A stretch of 64,000 bases of DNA from Sphingomonas adhaesiva (GCF_002374855.1 NZ_NWVC01000001.1:744001-808000), one strand, 5' to 3'; shown: positions 8,301-17,367, counted from the stretch's first letter. A program made the numbers and translations. The notes: generated by a model from the sequence alone, not told the origin.

Positions 8301-9334
8301 CCCAGCCCCCGGCTGATCCACGGCCCGACCGCATTGGCGACCGGCAGCGGCAGCCGCTGCCACGCCTTCACCATCAGCGCATATTTGGGGTTCAGCGGGT
8401 TCACCTCGCGCCGTTCGCCCGCGCTCCACACCGCATAGGTCAACGGGCGTCCCTCGAACCCCCAGTTCTTCTTGAACGCCGCCGCACCGGTCCCGGTCTT
8501 GGACCGTCCAAAGTCGAAGCGCGTGCACCCCCGCGCCCGCGCATGCGCCATCAGCGCGAAATACATCCGGTCGTTGGCGCGCAACGCCCGCGCCGCCGCC
8601 GTGCCCCCGCCCCAATAGGGGTAGACGGTGCCGCGGTGATACAGGCTCAGCACGCTCGCCACCGGGCTGCCCTGGTGGCGGACGGTCAGCACGTCGGCGT
8701 CCATCGTCTCCAGCACGGCCCGGAACAGCCCGCGCGGGAACACCGGCGTGCCCAGGTTGCGCACCGATTCGGCATAGATGCGGTAATGTTCGTCCGCCGC
8801 CGCGCGCGTGCGCGCGACATGGACGGTCAGGTCGCCCGCCAGCGCCTTGCGCACCTCCGCCCGCTGCTTGCGCGGGATGGCCAGCAATTCCGCATCGTCG
8901 TCCGCTGCCAGATCGCGCGCGAAGCCCAGATAGCTGGTGGTATCGACCGCCCAGCCCGCCGGCGCCGCCCCGCCGCGCCACTCGACCGAGGGGCACGACA
9001 GTTCCTGCGCCAGCGCCACCGCGCCCGCCGCCAGCGGCCCCACCGCCCCGTCCTCGCCCAGCATGCCGCCGTCGACCGCGAACCCCGCCGACACCACGGC
9101 GCGCCCGAACAGCGGCGATCGCATCTCGGTCAGCGGCACCGCGCCGATCATCGCGCCATCGGCACGTTCGGCGACCAGCCAGTGCGCGCGCTGCCCGCAC
9201 CCCCGCTCCACCGCCGCGCTCCATTCGGGCAAATGGAACGGCGTGGCAGCGGGGTGCGCCGCGACGAACGCCGCCACCTCGCGCGGGTCGGCGCGGCGCA
9301 CGCCGACCGGCGCGGCGGTCAGCGGCATCGTCAT
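8297..9334 (-). CDS. FemAB-family XrtA/PEP-CTERM-associated protein
   Basis: The protein has 345 residues and ATGA overlap with the deacetylase upstream. It has a two-lobed GNAT/FemAB fold: PFHLPEWSAAVERG near the start, the LAIPRKQRAEVRKAL segment, and a C-terminal acyltransferase lobe (MYFALMAHARARGCTRFDFGRSK). FemAB enzymes transfer aminoacyl groups. In exosortase A loci this member (TIGR03019) always sits with the polysaccharide genes, and its acceptor is unknown. A role in decorating the polysaccharide or its carrier is inferred. Confidence 0.85.
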   Translation of the reverse strand: MTMPLTAAPVGVRRADPREVAAFVAAHPAATPFHLPEWSAAVERGCGQRAHWLVAERADGAMIGAVPLTEMRSPLFGRAVVSAGFAVDGGMLGEDGAVGPLAAGAVALAQELSCPSVEWRGGAAPAGWAVDTTSYLGFARDLAADDDAELLAIPRKQRAEVRKALAGDLTVHVARTRAAADEHYRIYAESVRNLGTPVFPRGLFRAVLETMDADVLTVRHQGSPVASVLSLYHRGTVYPYWGGGTAAARALRANDRMYFALMAHARARGCTRFDFGRSKTGTGAAAFKKNWGFEGRPLTYAVWSAGERREVNPLNPKYALMVKAWQRLPLPVANAVGPWISRGLG

Positions 9335-10191
9335 CGCGCCAGCCGCGCGACGACCGCGTCGGTCCGTCCCCAGCGGTGCCGGCGCAGCAACCCGTCCAGC
9401 TTGCCTGCCATCGCGCCGATGCGGCTGTAATGCCGCACCCGCGACTTCAGCGGCGAATTGGCGACGCGCGGCTGGCCGGGGTCGACCTCCCACGGGTGGA
9501 AATAGAAGACGCCCGGCGCGCCCGCGGCATGGACCTGGCGCAACGCATGATCGGTCAGCGCGGCGGGCAGCAGCCGGAAGAACCCGCCCCCCGTCGCGAT
9601 CCGCCGCCCGGCAACCTCCGCCACCGTCACGGGCAGTTCGACCAGCGCCGCATCCGCCAGCGGCGACCAGGCGTAGCGCGGGCTGTCGCGCCAGCCGTAA
9701 TGGTCATGCGCCACCGGCGCGACGCTGCTGGAATAGGCATAGCCTTCCTCCGCCAGCACCGCGTGCGCCCAGGGCGTGCGCGGGTCGATCGAGAAGCTGG
9801 GCGCGCGATAGCCCGTCACCGCGACGCCCCCGGCATCCTCCAGCGCGGCCCGCGCGCGGCGCAGGTCGGCGCGGAATTCCTCCGCGGTCATCGTGAAGAC
9901 GCGCTGGTGATCCCATCCGTGGCTGGCGATCTCATGCCCCGCCGCCACGATCCGCTGCATCAGCGCGGGTTGCCGAGCCGCCACCCAGCCCAACGTGAAG
10001 AAGGTCGCGCGCACGTTCGCGGCGGCGAACAGGTCGATGACCCGCGCGGTGTTATCCGCGACGCGCGATTCCAACACCGGCCAGTCGGCCTTGTCGATCG
10101 TGCGTTCGAACGCGCCGACCTGAAACCATTCCTCCACATCGACCGACATGGCATTCAGGATCGGAGCGTCGACGACCGGATCGGCGCGCAT
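9331..10191 (-). CDS. XrtA-associated polysaccharide deacetylase
   Basis: The protein has 286 residues and a NodB-homology fold of the TIGR03006 type. The signature N-terminus NAMSVDVEEWFQV carries the metal/catalytic Asp18. The second NodB motif SHGWDHQ supplies His91 and His95 for the metal site. TGYRAPSFSI is motif 3. It should remove N- or O-acetyl groups from the exopolysaccharide. The ATG forms a TGATG overlap with the upstream stop; a GTG one codon earlier (10194) would instead give GTGA and one extra residue. No signal peptide is visible. Confidence 0.88.
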   Translation of the reverse strand: MRADPVVDAPILNAMSVDVEEWFQVGAFERTIDKADWPVLESRVADNTARVIDLFAAANVRATFFTLGWVAARQPALMQRIVAAGHEIASHGWDHQRVFTMTAEEFRADLRRARAALEDAGGVAVTGYRAPSFSIDPRTPWAHAVLAEEGYAYSSSVAPVAHDHYGWRDSPRYAWSPLADAALVELPVTVAEVAGRRIATGGGFFRLLPAALTDHALRQVHAAGAPGVFYFHPWEVDPGQPRVANSPLKSRVRHYSRIGAMAGKLDGLLRRHRWGRTDAVVARLAR

Positions 10192-11231
10192 CACGCCGCC
10201 CCCCGCATCGCCTCCGCGCGCGCCGCGTCGCCCTCCACCCAGTCGACCAGCAGCGTCAGCACGCGGCGCAGTGCCGCATCCTGCTCGGCGATCCGCGCCT
10301 CCAGCGCCGCGATCCGCGCCTCGGTGGCGGGATCGGGGCGCGGGGCGATCGCGGCGGCGGCATCGTTGGCGACCGTCGCGGCCGTGCGCGTCGTAGCGGT
10401 ATCGGCGCGCGGCGCGGGCAAATCGCGTTCCTCGTCGGCGACCACGCCCGCGATCAGCGCCGCGTCGATCGTCTCCGCCTCGCCCAGCGATCCGTGCAGC
10501 AGCACGCGCGTCATCAACTGGTTCAGGCGTCGCGGCACGCCGCCGGTCGCGCGGTGCAGCGCGCCGAAGGCATCGGGCGAAAACGCCGGCCGCCCGCTCC
10601 AGCCCGCCACGGTCAGCCGGTGGGTGACGTAATCCTCCACCTCCTCGGCGCCCATCGGGTCCAGGTGATGCACCGCGATGACCCGCTGGCGCAGCTGTTC
10701 CAGCCGGTCCGATCCGTTCAGCCGCTCGCGGAACTCCGGCTGGCCCAGCAGGAAGATCTGCACCAGCGCGCGCCCGCCCGCCTGGAAGTTGGAGAGCATC
10801 CGCAGCTCCTCCAGCGCCGACGGGGGCAGAGCCTGCGCCTCGTCGACGATCAGCAGCGTGCGCCGCCCGGTGCGTGCCACCGCATGCAGCCCGCGCTCGA
10901 CGATCATCAGCAGCTCGGCCTTGGTCTTGCCCGCCGGGTCCAGGTTCAGCCCCTGCGCGACGATCCGCAGCAGGTCCTCATGCTCCACCGCGGTCGACAC
11001 GATCGTGATGACGTTCAGGTTCGCCGGGTCGATCTGCGCCGTCAGGTGCCCGACCAGCGTGGTCTTGCCCGCGCCGATATCGCCGGTGATGACGATGAAC
11101 CCCTCGCCCTGCGCCAGGCCATAGCCCAGATAGGCCATCGCCTTGCGATGCGTCGACGTCTCGCACCAGAAACGCGGATCGGGCGTCAGCTGGAACGGGC
11201 GGTCGGCCAGGCCGTAGAATGCGTCATACAT
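10191..11231 (-). CDS. XrtA-associated AAA ATPase (ExeA-like)
   Basis: The protein has 346 residues and starts MYDAFYGLADRPFQLTPDP, the hallmark of the ExeA/TIGR03015 group. Walker A is GDIGAGKT at 50-57 and Walker B is TLLIVD near 125-130, followed by EAQ. After the ATPase core comes an Ala/Pro-rich linker. The end is a short coiled coil (EARIAALEARIAEQDAALRRVL) that may drive oligomerisation. It is thought to energise or organise secretion of the polysaccharide. Seventeen bases separate its start from the stop of the barrel-protein gene. Confidence 0.87.
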   Translation of the reverse strand: MYDAFYGLADRPFQLTPDPRFWCETSTHRKAMAYLGYGLAQGEGFIVITGDIGAGKTTLVGHLTAQIDPANLNVITIVSTAVEHEDLLRIVAQGLNLDPAGKTKAELLMIVERGLHAVARTGRRTLLIVDEAQALPPSALEELRMLSNFQAGGRALVQIFLLGQPEFRERLNGSDRLEQLRQRVIAVHHLDPMGAEEVEDYVTHRLTVAGWSGRPAFSPDAFGALHRATGGVPRRLNQLMTRVLLHGSLGEAETIDAALIAGVVADEERDLPAPRADTATTRTAATVANDAAAAIAPRPDPATEARIAALEARIAEQDAALRRVLTLLVDWVEGDAARAEAMRGAA

Positions 11232-11248
11232 GCGCTGTCTCGCGTCCG

Positions 11249-12907
11249 TCAGAAATTGTACCGCGCGCCGACCAGCGCCTGCGCGGACCATTGCGTGTCG
11301 ATCCCGCCCTGGTCGAAGCCATAGATGCCGATCGACGCCAGCGTCCCCAGCCGCCCGAACTGGTACGAATAGGTCGTGTTCGCGCCCCAGCCATAGACGT
11401 CGCCGCTGCCCGGCAGGCCGCTGGAATACCAGTTGCCGAAGACGTTGGCATCGAGGTTCGACACCCGCGACAGCGCGCGCGACCAGAACAGCTGGGCATA
11501 GGCGCTTTCGTCTTCCAGCCCGATCACGGTCACACCCGGCGCGCCGCGCGGCGCGTACAGCCGGCGGTTGGCGTAGCCCATGCCAAAGCCGAAGCTGGTG
11601 CGCCCGCGCGATGCGCTGATGACGCCGTCGATCCCGCGCGCGCGATAGCTGGCGGTCGCGATCGACTGGAACACGTCGTTCAGGCATCCGCCCGCGCCGC
11701 CCCCGCCGCCCGCGTCCTGCCCCGGTCGCGCCCCGAAGATGCACCCGCCGAACTGCTGCCCGAACGGGTCGATGCTGGTGTCGAACGCGCGCGGCAATTG
11801 CGTCAGCCCGTCGCGCAGCTGGCGCCCGAACGTTTCGACCCCGTCGTACAGCAGGACGTTGACCGCCACGTCGCGCGACACGGCATAGCTAAGCGATCCG
11901 AAATAGGTCTCGCCACCATAACGGTAGCCGGCATTGGCGCGCAGCTCCAGCCGTGGGCTGGGACGCCAGATGACCCCCGCGTCGTAGATCAGCCCGTCGG
12001 TCTGGTAGGCGATGCGCACCGGCGACGCCGGGTCGGTCACGAAACGGCCGTCGGCGTCGCGCACCGGCACGCCGCCGGCGGACACCAGCGCGTCGCGCTG
12101 CCCGACCTCGATCTTTTCATACCCCACGCCCGCGCGCACCGCGACGGTGCGCGACAGCGGCATCACCACGTCGCCGCGCCCGAACCAGCCGTCATATCTT
12201 TGGTCGAGCTGGTCGGCGTCCTCGCGCTCCCACCCGCCGCTGACGGTCACGCCGAACGGCGCGACACGCCCCACCGGCACGCCGACGGTGGCGGTCGCCA
12301 TGTGGTTGCGCGAGCTGTTGAAGTAGTCGAACGGCGCCTGCCCGGGCAGCAACGCGGGCACGTCCGGCACCTCCACCTTGGTATAGCCGAAGCGATAGGC
12401 CGCGCCGACGTCCAGCAGCCCGACCTGCGTCGACAGCGTCGGCCCGGCGTAGAAGGAATAGATCTGCGACACGTTCGCCGCATTGCCCAGCAGGTTGCCG
12501 GGCGCCGCGCCGCGGATATCGCTGCGCGCGCGCGTGGCGATCGCACCGCCCTCCAGTGACAGCGCCGGGGTCAGCCGCACCTGCGCCAGCGCCAGCCCGC
12601 TGTGCACGTCCTGATCGCCGACGTCGCCGTTCCAGTCGATACGCCGTTCGTAGCGATAGCTGACCTGCCCCTGCGCGCGCCCGTTGCTGATCCCCGCGTC
12701 GATCCCCGCGGCGACCTGGGTATAGGTCAGCACGTCGTCGGTGTTGAGGTCGGCGGTCACCACCTGCCCCAGCTCGATATAGGGCTGGACGTAGCGCGCG
12801 GTGCGCGAACCGCCGCCGCCCGTGCCGCCATCACCCGGCGCCTGCGCCGCGACGCCCGCCGGCACCAGCAGCGCCAGCGCCGTGGCCGCGATATACGCCC
12901 CCCGCAT
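11249..12907 (-). CDS. XrtA-associated outer-membrane beta-barrel protein
   Basis: The protein has 552 residues and a signal peptide ending GVAAQA. It is a chain of alternating strands with aromatic girdles and ends GARYNF, the usual C-terminal aromatic of outer-membrane barrels. It matches the size and position of the TIGR03016 protein of exosortase A loci. A Gly-rich loop with two Cys (FGGCIFGARPG ... GGAGGCLNDV) may form a disulfide in an external loop. A role in secreting or anchoring the polysaccharide at the outer membrane is inferred. It starts by TGATG overlap with the kinase gene. Confidence 0.82.
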   Translation of the reverse strand: MRGAYIAATALALLVPAGVAAQAPGDGGTGGGGSRTARYVQPYIELGQVVTADLNTDDVLTYTQVAAGIDAGISNGRAQGQVSYRYERRIDWNGDVGDQDVHSGLALAQVRLTPALSLEGGAIATRARSDIRGAAPGNLLGNAANVSQIYSFYAGPTLSTQVGLLDVGAAYRFGYTKVEVPDVPALLPGQAPFDYFNSSRNHMATATVGVPVGRVAPFGVTVSGGWEREDADQLDQRYDGWFGRGDVVMPLSRTVAVRAGVGYEKIEVGQRDALVSAGGVPVRDADGRFVTDPASPVRIAYQTDGLIYDAGVIWRPSPRLELRANAGYRYGGETYFGSLSYAVSRDVAVNVLLYDGVETFGRQLRDGLTQLPRAFDTSIDPFGQQFGGCIFGARPGQDAGGGGGAGGCLNDVFQSIATASYRARGIDGVISASRGRTSFGFGMGYANRRLYAPRGAPGVTVIGLEDESAYAQLFWSRALSRVSNLDANVFGNWYSSGLPGSGDVYGWGANTTYSYQFGRLGTLASIGIYGFDQGGIDTQWSAQALVGARYNF

Positions 12908-13869
12908 CACTCCCCCCGCCCGTAATAGCTGCCGAACCGCCCGCGCCCCGGTTCGTACGACACCGCGTTCAGCACCAGGTGGATTTCGTCGCAGCCGTCC
13001 AGCAGCTGCACCGCTTCCTGCACGTCGCCCTCGGTCGTGCGGTCGGCACGCACCACCAGCATCACCTGACCGACCAGCAGCGCCAGCACCGATGCCGGCG
13101 ACGCCGCCAGCGCCGGGGGCGAATCGAACACGATGATCCGCTTTGGATTCGCCGCCAGCAGCCGGTCGAGCACCTCGCCGGTACGCGCCGAGGCCAGCAG
13201 CTCGGTATCCGAATGGCTGCGCTTGCCAGCCGCCAGCAGCGACAGCTGCGGCACGTCGGTGCGGATCACGCACGCTTCCGGGTCGATCCGCGCATCGGCC
13301 AGGATATCGAGCAACCCGGTATGTTCGCCGTCGACGCCCAGCCGCGCCAGCACGTCGGGCTTGGCGAAATCGGCGTCGACCAGCAGGATCTCGACATCGC
13401 GCTCCGCCGCCAGGCTGATCGCCAGGTTGATCGCGCAGAACGTCTTGCCCTCGCCCGGCTTGCCCGATCCGACCAGGATCGTGCGCGCGCGCTGGCGCAG
13501 CGGCCCTTCGGCGACGATCCGCGCGGTCAGCAGCAGCTGGCGCTTTACCAGCCGGAATTCCTCGGCCAGCGCCCCCACCGGCGCGCCGGGCACCAGCATC
13601 CCCATCTCGGCCAGCATCGTGCGGTCGATCATCGCCACGTCGCTGGGCGGCGCGATCCATTCGTCCAGCCCGTCGTCGTCGCTATCCGACAGGAATTCCG
13701 CCGGGATCGCGGCCAGCGTGCCGGTCGGCGCCGCGTCCTGCACGCGCGCGGCCACCGGCTCTTCGACGGCCACCGCCTCGACCGGCGCGTCCGCGCGCCC
13801 GCGTAGATGCGCGTTGAAATCATAGACGCGCGCCGCGCGCTCGATCAGCGATTCGGGCCGCGCGCTCAT
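12907..13869 (-). CDS. XrtA-associated tyrosine autokinase (BY-kinase)
   Basis: The protein has 320 residues. An unconserved acidic N-terminal ~95 residues precede the P-loop kinase domain: Walker A GSGKPGEGKT at 134-143, Walker A' ILLVDADFAKP near 161, and Walker B IIVFDSPP. It belongs with bacterial tyrosine kinases of the CpsD/EpsB type (TIGR03018). The C-terminal tyrosine cluster is minimal (only the YY of FGSYYGRGE), unlike the long Tyr-rich tails of Wzc proteins. It should pair with the chain-length protein encoded just upstream, whose stop it overlaps by ATGA, to control polymer length. Confidence 0.88.
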   Translation of the reverse strand: MSARPESLIERAARVYDFNAHLRGRADAPVEAVAVEEPVAARVQDAAPTGTLAAIPAEFLSDSDDDGLDEWIAPPSDVAMIDRTMLAEMGMLVPGAPVGALAEEFRLVKRQLLLTARIVAEGPLRQRARTILVGSGKPGEGKTFCAINLAISLAAERDVEILLVDADFAKPDVLARLGVDGEHTGLLDILADARIDPEACVIRTDVPQLSLLAAGKRSHSDTELLASARTGEVLDRLLAANPKRIIVFDSPPALAASPASVLALLVGQVMLVVRADRTTEGDVQEAVQLLDGCDEIHLVLNAVSYEPGRGRFGSYYGRGE

Positions 13870-15389
13870 GCCGCCATTCCCCGCTGGAGCATTTCCACCC
13901 CCAATAGCGCGACATAGGCGACCGCCAGACCCGCCGCGCCGCCCGCGAACCAGGTCAGCTGGCGCCGCCGCCGCTCCTCCTGCGCGCGCGTCACCATCTC
14001 GCCGATCGATCCGATCACGCCGATGCCGGTCGCCTTTTCCAGCCGCTGCGCGGTGGCGAAGGTCGCCTGCACGCGCCCGATCGCGAACGCCGCGCCGATT
14101 CCCGCGCCCAGCCCCGCCAGCAGCACCCCGGTCAGCAGCAGCGGACGGTTCGGCGCGGTCGGCGTGCGCGGCATGGTCGGCGGGTCGATCACGCTGAACT
14201 TCACCGCATCGGTCTGCGACTGCGCGCTGCTGCGCAGCTTCACCTGTTCGCGCTGCGCCAGCAGCTGGTCGTACTGCTGCTTGAGGACGTCGTAATTGCG
14301 GTCGATATCGCCCTGTTCGGCGGCCACTTCCGGGTCGCCGGCCAGCTTGGAATTGAGCAGGTCCAGATCGCCCTGCAACTGCCGCTTGCGCATCTGCAGC
14401 GCGGCGACCGCGGACTGCTTGTCCGCCAGCATCGCCTGAAGCGAGAGATACGCCGGGTTCGGCACGCTGCCGTCCGCGCCCGTCGCCGCCGGTTCGCTGC
14501 GCGCCGCCGCCTGCGCCTGCGCCAGCTGCTGCTTCAGTGCGACGACGTCCGGATGGCTGTCGGTGAAGCCGCGCGCGCGCGCATCGGCCAGTTGCCCCTG
14601 CACCAGCGCCAGCCGCGCGCGTGCCGGGCCGACGCCGGGCGCGATCCCCCCTCCGCCGGGCACGCTGCGCTGCGTCCCCGCCATCTGGCCGGAAATCGCC
14701 GCCAGGCTGGATTGCGCCGCGGCCAGATCGCCGTCGACCTGGCTCATCTGCGTACGCGCCGCGCCGATCCGGTCGGCGATGGATCCGGTGCCCGGCAAGG
14801 CGCCCAGGTAGCGGTTCTGGAAATCGGCGCGCTTGCCCTCGGCATCCTGCAACTTGCGCCCCAGCGCGTCGAGCTGCCCGTCCAGGAAGGTGATCGCCTG
14901 GCTGCTCTGCGTGCGATCCTCCGACAGATTGGTCTCGACGAACAGGTCGATCAGCTTCTGCGTGATCTGCGTCGCCAGCCGCGGGGTCGCAGCGGTCGTC
15001 GTGATCTCGAACAGATTGTCCTGCTGCGCGACGATCTTGATGGCGTTCTGAAGGCTGCCGACGCGATCGGCGACGTCGCGGTCGCTCGACACCGTCTGCG
15101 CCAGGTCGGTGCCGCGCACCACCTTTTCCAGGCTGACCGCGCTGGTCAGCGTCTGGCGCACGGTATCGACGTCGCGCGCCGCGTCGCTCGCCTGCGACGG
15201 GTCGACCCCGGCGGGCAGCACGTTGTTCAGCTGGACGAACACGCGGGCGTGCGATTCATACTTGCTCGGCATCTGGCTGACGACCAGCCAGCCGGCGATG
15301 CACACCGCCCACGCCACCGCCAGCCCCAGCCAGCGGCGCGTCCAGATCGCATGAAGTGCGATCCTGATCTCTTCGATGATCCCGCCCAC
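13866..15389 (-). CDS. XrtA system polysaccharide chain-length determinant (Wzz/GNVR type)
   Basis: The protein has 507 residues and a GTG start (GTGGGCGGG) five bases after the export-lipoprotein stop. Membrane helices flank a long periplasmic part: LGLAVAWAVCIAGWLVVS near residue 21 and LLLTGVLLAGLGAGIGAAF near 425. A further hydrophobic stretch lies near 478. The periplasmic region from ~170 to 400 is coiled coil rich in Ala, Gln and Leu, ending in the conserved Pro-rich segment VIDPPTMPRTPTAPNRP before the last helices. It should set polymer length together with the adjacent kinase and the Wza-like exporter. Confidence 0.9.
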   Translation of the reverse strand: MGGIIEEIRIALHAIWTRRWLGLAVAWAVCIAGWLVVSQMPSKYESHARVFVQLNNVLPAGVDPSQASDAARDVDTVRQTLTSAVSLEKVVRGTDLAQTVSSDRDVADRVGSLQNAIKIVAQQDNLFEITTTAATPRLATQITQKLIDLFVETNLSEDRTQSSQAITFLDGQLDALGRKLQDAEGKRADFQNRYLGALPGTGSIADRIGAARTQMSQVDGDLAAAQSSLAAISGQMAGTQRSVPGGGGIAPGVGPARARLALVQGQLADARARGFTDSHPDVVALKQQLAQAQAAARSEPAATGADGSVPNPAYLSLQAMLADKQSAVAALQMRKRQLQGDLDLLNSKLAGDPEVAAEQGDIDRNYDVLKQQYDQLLAQREQVKLRSSAQSQTDAVKFSVIDPPTMPRTPTAPNRPLLLTGVLLAGLGAGIGAAFAIGRVQATFATAQRLEKATGIGVIGSIGEMVTRAQEERRRRQLTWFAGGAAGLAVAYVALLGVEMLQRGMAA

Positions 15390-15394
15390 GGCCT

Positions 15395-16039
15395 TTAGAA
15401 CATGCTCTCGGGGATGATGATGACATCGCCCGGTTCCAGCTTCACGTTGGCGCTGGCGTCGCCGTCCTTCAGCAGCCGGCTGATCTTCAGCGCGAATTCG
15501 CGCTGCTTGCCGGTCGCGCGGTCATAGCGGATCAGCCGCGCCTTGTTGCCCGCGGCATATTCGCCCAGCCCGCCGACCGCGATCATCGCGTCCAGCAGCG
15601 TCATGTTGGCGCGGTACGGCAGGCTGGCGGGCTTCTGCGTCGCGCCGACGATGCGCACCTGCTGGCTGTACGTCCCCGAAAAGCTGTCGACGATCACCGA
15701 CACGATCGGGTTCTGGACATATTCGCCCAGCGCCAGCTTCATGTCGGCGGCCAGCATCGACGGGGTCTTGCCCACCGCGGGCATGTCCGCGACCAACGGG
15801 GTGGTGATGCGGCCGTCGGGGCGCACCTGCACCTTGGCCGACAGTTCCGGGTTGCGCCACACGAAGATGTTGAGCGAATCGAGCGGGCCGATCACATATT
15901 CCTCGCCCGGCTGCTCCTTCGCCGCGACGAAGCTGGCGGGCGGCAGTTCGGGGCGTCCCCCCGCACCCGCGCACGACGCCAGCAGCATCGCTGCCGTCGA
16001 CAGGGTCAGCATGGTCCTGAAACCACCGGCGAAACGCAT
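15395..16039 (-). CDS. XrtA system polysaccharide export lipoprotein (Wza-like)
   Basis: The protein has 214 residues. The ATG has an excellent AAGGAGATCGTG ribosome site. A lipobox LLASC places the lipidated Cys at residue 23. The body holds the polysaccharide export domain (YVIGPLDSLNIFVW ... VRPDGRITTPLVADMPAVGKT) and a SLBB-like domain (VRIVGATQKPASLPY, MTLLDAMIAVGGLGEYA). It should form the outer-membrane export channel. It is the first gene of the ten-gene minus-strand operon; the ~130 bp upstream must hold the operon promoter, but I could not pick a clear -35/-10 pair. Confidence 0.9.
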   Translation of the reverse strand: MRFAGGFRTMLTLSTAAMLLASCAGAGGRPELPPASFVAAKEQPGEEYVIGPLDSLNIFVWRNPELSAKVQVRPDGRITTPLVADMPAVGKTPSMLAADMKLALGEYVQNPIVSVIVDSFSGTYSQQVRIVGATQKPASLPYRANMTLLDAMIAVGGLGEYAAGNKARLIRYDRATGKQREFALKISRLLKDGDASANVKLEPGDVIIIPESMF

Positions 16040-16135
16040 CACGATCTCCTTCGCGCACACCATGCCCACCGGACGCAGTGCCACCTGCCGCGGATATGGG
16101 CAGGAGAGGTGAAGATAGCGTTAGGATGCTTGCCT

Positions 16136-16160
16136 CGCCTGTCCCGCATCGGGACAGGCG
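16136..16160 (-). terminator. 11-bp perfect hairpin separating two minus-strand operons
   Basis: CGCCTGTCCCG, loop CAT, then CGGGACAGGCG. It lies 10 bases past the stop of the GNAT gene and upstream of the exopolysaccharide operon, where a terminator would be expected. There is no U-tract, so it may act only as a stem-loop 3' end or work with Rho. Confidence 0.5.
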
Positions 16161-16170
16161 GGCGCGCGGA

Positions 16171-16827
16171 TCAGTCGTCGACCGCGACTTCCCAGGTGCC
16201 GAACCGCACGAACCCGCTCGACCGCGCCAGCGCCAGCGACGCCGCATTGTCGGTCTGGCAGCGATATTGCGGCTCCCACCCCTGCGCGCGGGCATGGACC
16301 GCGATCGCCCGCACCACCGCGCGCGCCAGCCCCCTGCCGCGCGCCTGCGGCAGCGTCAGCACGCCCAGATCGGCGATCGGCGTCCCCGCCCAGCGATACA
16401 GGCTCGCCGCGCACAGCAGCTCCCCGTCGACCACCGCGCCGAACACCGCGTCATGATCCCATTCGACCCAGGCGTCGTCGCGGTCCTGCTCCGACGCGGC
16501 GGCGTAGAAGCGGGCGAAGGCAGCCGCATCCTCCGCGTCCAGCCGGCGCGCCCGCGGGTCGGTCGCCTCCCCGCCGCCCCAGCGGAACAGCGCATCGGGA
16601 TCGTTGAGCGCCATTCCCGCCGCCGCCAGCCGCCTGCGCCATTCGGCGATCGACCCCGCCCCGTCGCTCCACCCGATCGCCGCCGCGATCGCCGGCGGCA
16701 TCACCGCGCGCGTCCGCCCGCTCGTTTCCGTCAGCAGCATTGCGCGCCGCGCCTGCGGGTCGACCGCGACACCGGCATGATCGCCGCCCATCGCGCGGTC
16801 CCAATATGCCTCGAACGCCCCGCTCAC
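16171..16827 (-). CDS. GNAT-family N-acetyltransferase
   Basis: The protein has 218 residues. The last ~80 residues carry the GNAT fold: LGVLTLPQARGRGLARAVV is the acetyl-CoA loop (R-G-x-G-x-A) and NAASLALARSSGFVRFG is the conserved C-terminal motif. The N-terminal ~130 residues are a less conserved extension, as in many environmental GNATs. The substrate is unknown. The GTG at 16827 overlaps the Nudix stop as GTGA and has GGAGG six bases upstream, which favours it over the GTG at 16830. Confidence 0.8.
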   Translation of the reverse strand: MSGAFEAYWDRAMGGDHAGVAVDPQARRAMLLTETSGRTRAVMPPAIAAAIGWSDGAGSIAEWRRRLAAAGMALNDPDALFRWGGGEATDPRARRLDAEDAAAFARFYAAASEQDRDDAWVEWDHDAVFGAVVDGELLCAASLYRWAGTPIADLGVLTLPQARGRGLARAVVRAIAVHARAQGWEPQYRCQTDNAASLALARSSGFVRFGTWEVAVDD

Positions 16828-17276
16828 CACGCCCCTCCGGCGACGCGCCCCGCCGCCAGCTCCGCCAGCCGCCGCCGCGTCGCGGGCGACGCCTCCGGCG
16901 GCGGGGTGTCAGGTGAAAAGAAGCGCGCCTCGATCACCTCGCGCCCATCGGGCTGCGGCGCATCGTCGGTTCGCCCACGCACCAGCCACACCGTATCGCG
17001 CCGTCCCTCCGCGCGCGCCTCGAACCGCGCGAGCACCGCCGCACCGGCCAGCCCGCACCCGGTTTCCTCCGCCAGTTCACGCACCGCCCCGGCCTCCGCG
17101 CGCTCCCTGCGGTGCAGCCCACCGCCCGGCAGCATCCACAGGTCCGACCGGCCATAGCCGTGCCGCACCAGCAGCACGCGCCCGCCCGCGTCGAACGCCG
17201 CCACCTTCACCCCGCGCGTCCGCCAGCGCAGCAGCGCCAGCGCCCGCCGGCGCACCTTGTACAGAACCTGGATCAT
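16824..17276 (-). CDS. Nudix hydrolase
   Basis: The protein has 150 residues and a perfect Nudix box G-x5-E-x7-REL-x-EE-x-G (GGLHRRE ... REAVRELAEETG-like, near residues 52-74). It follows the strand VLLVRHGYGRSDLWMLPGG. It hydrolyses a nucleoside diphosphate linked to another group; the specific substrate is not predictable. It is transcribed with the GNAT gene (GTGA overlap). It is divergent from dcd with 91 bases between starts, so the two may share a regulatory region. Confidence 0.85.
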   Translation of the reverse strand: MIQVLYKVRRRALALLRWRTRGVKVAAFDAGGRVLLVRHGYGRSDLWMLPGGGLHRRERAEAGAVRELAEETGCGLAGAAVLARFEARAEGRRDTVWLVRGRTDDAPQPDGREVIEARFFSPDTPPPEASPATRRRLAELAAGRVAGGAW

Positions 17277-17367
17277 CGTACCGGCGGTGTAGCGCGTGCG
17301 ATCTTCCTCTTGCACCCCCCGGCGCGACGGGCGAAAGCGGCCGCGCAACCGGGGATCAACGCGCGCC

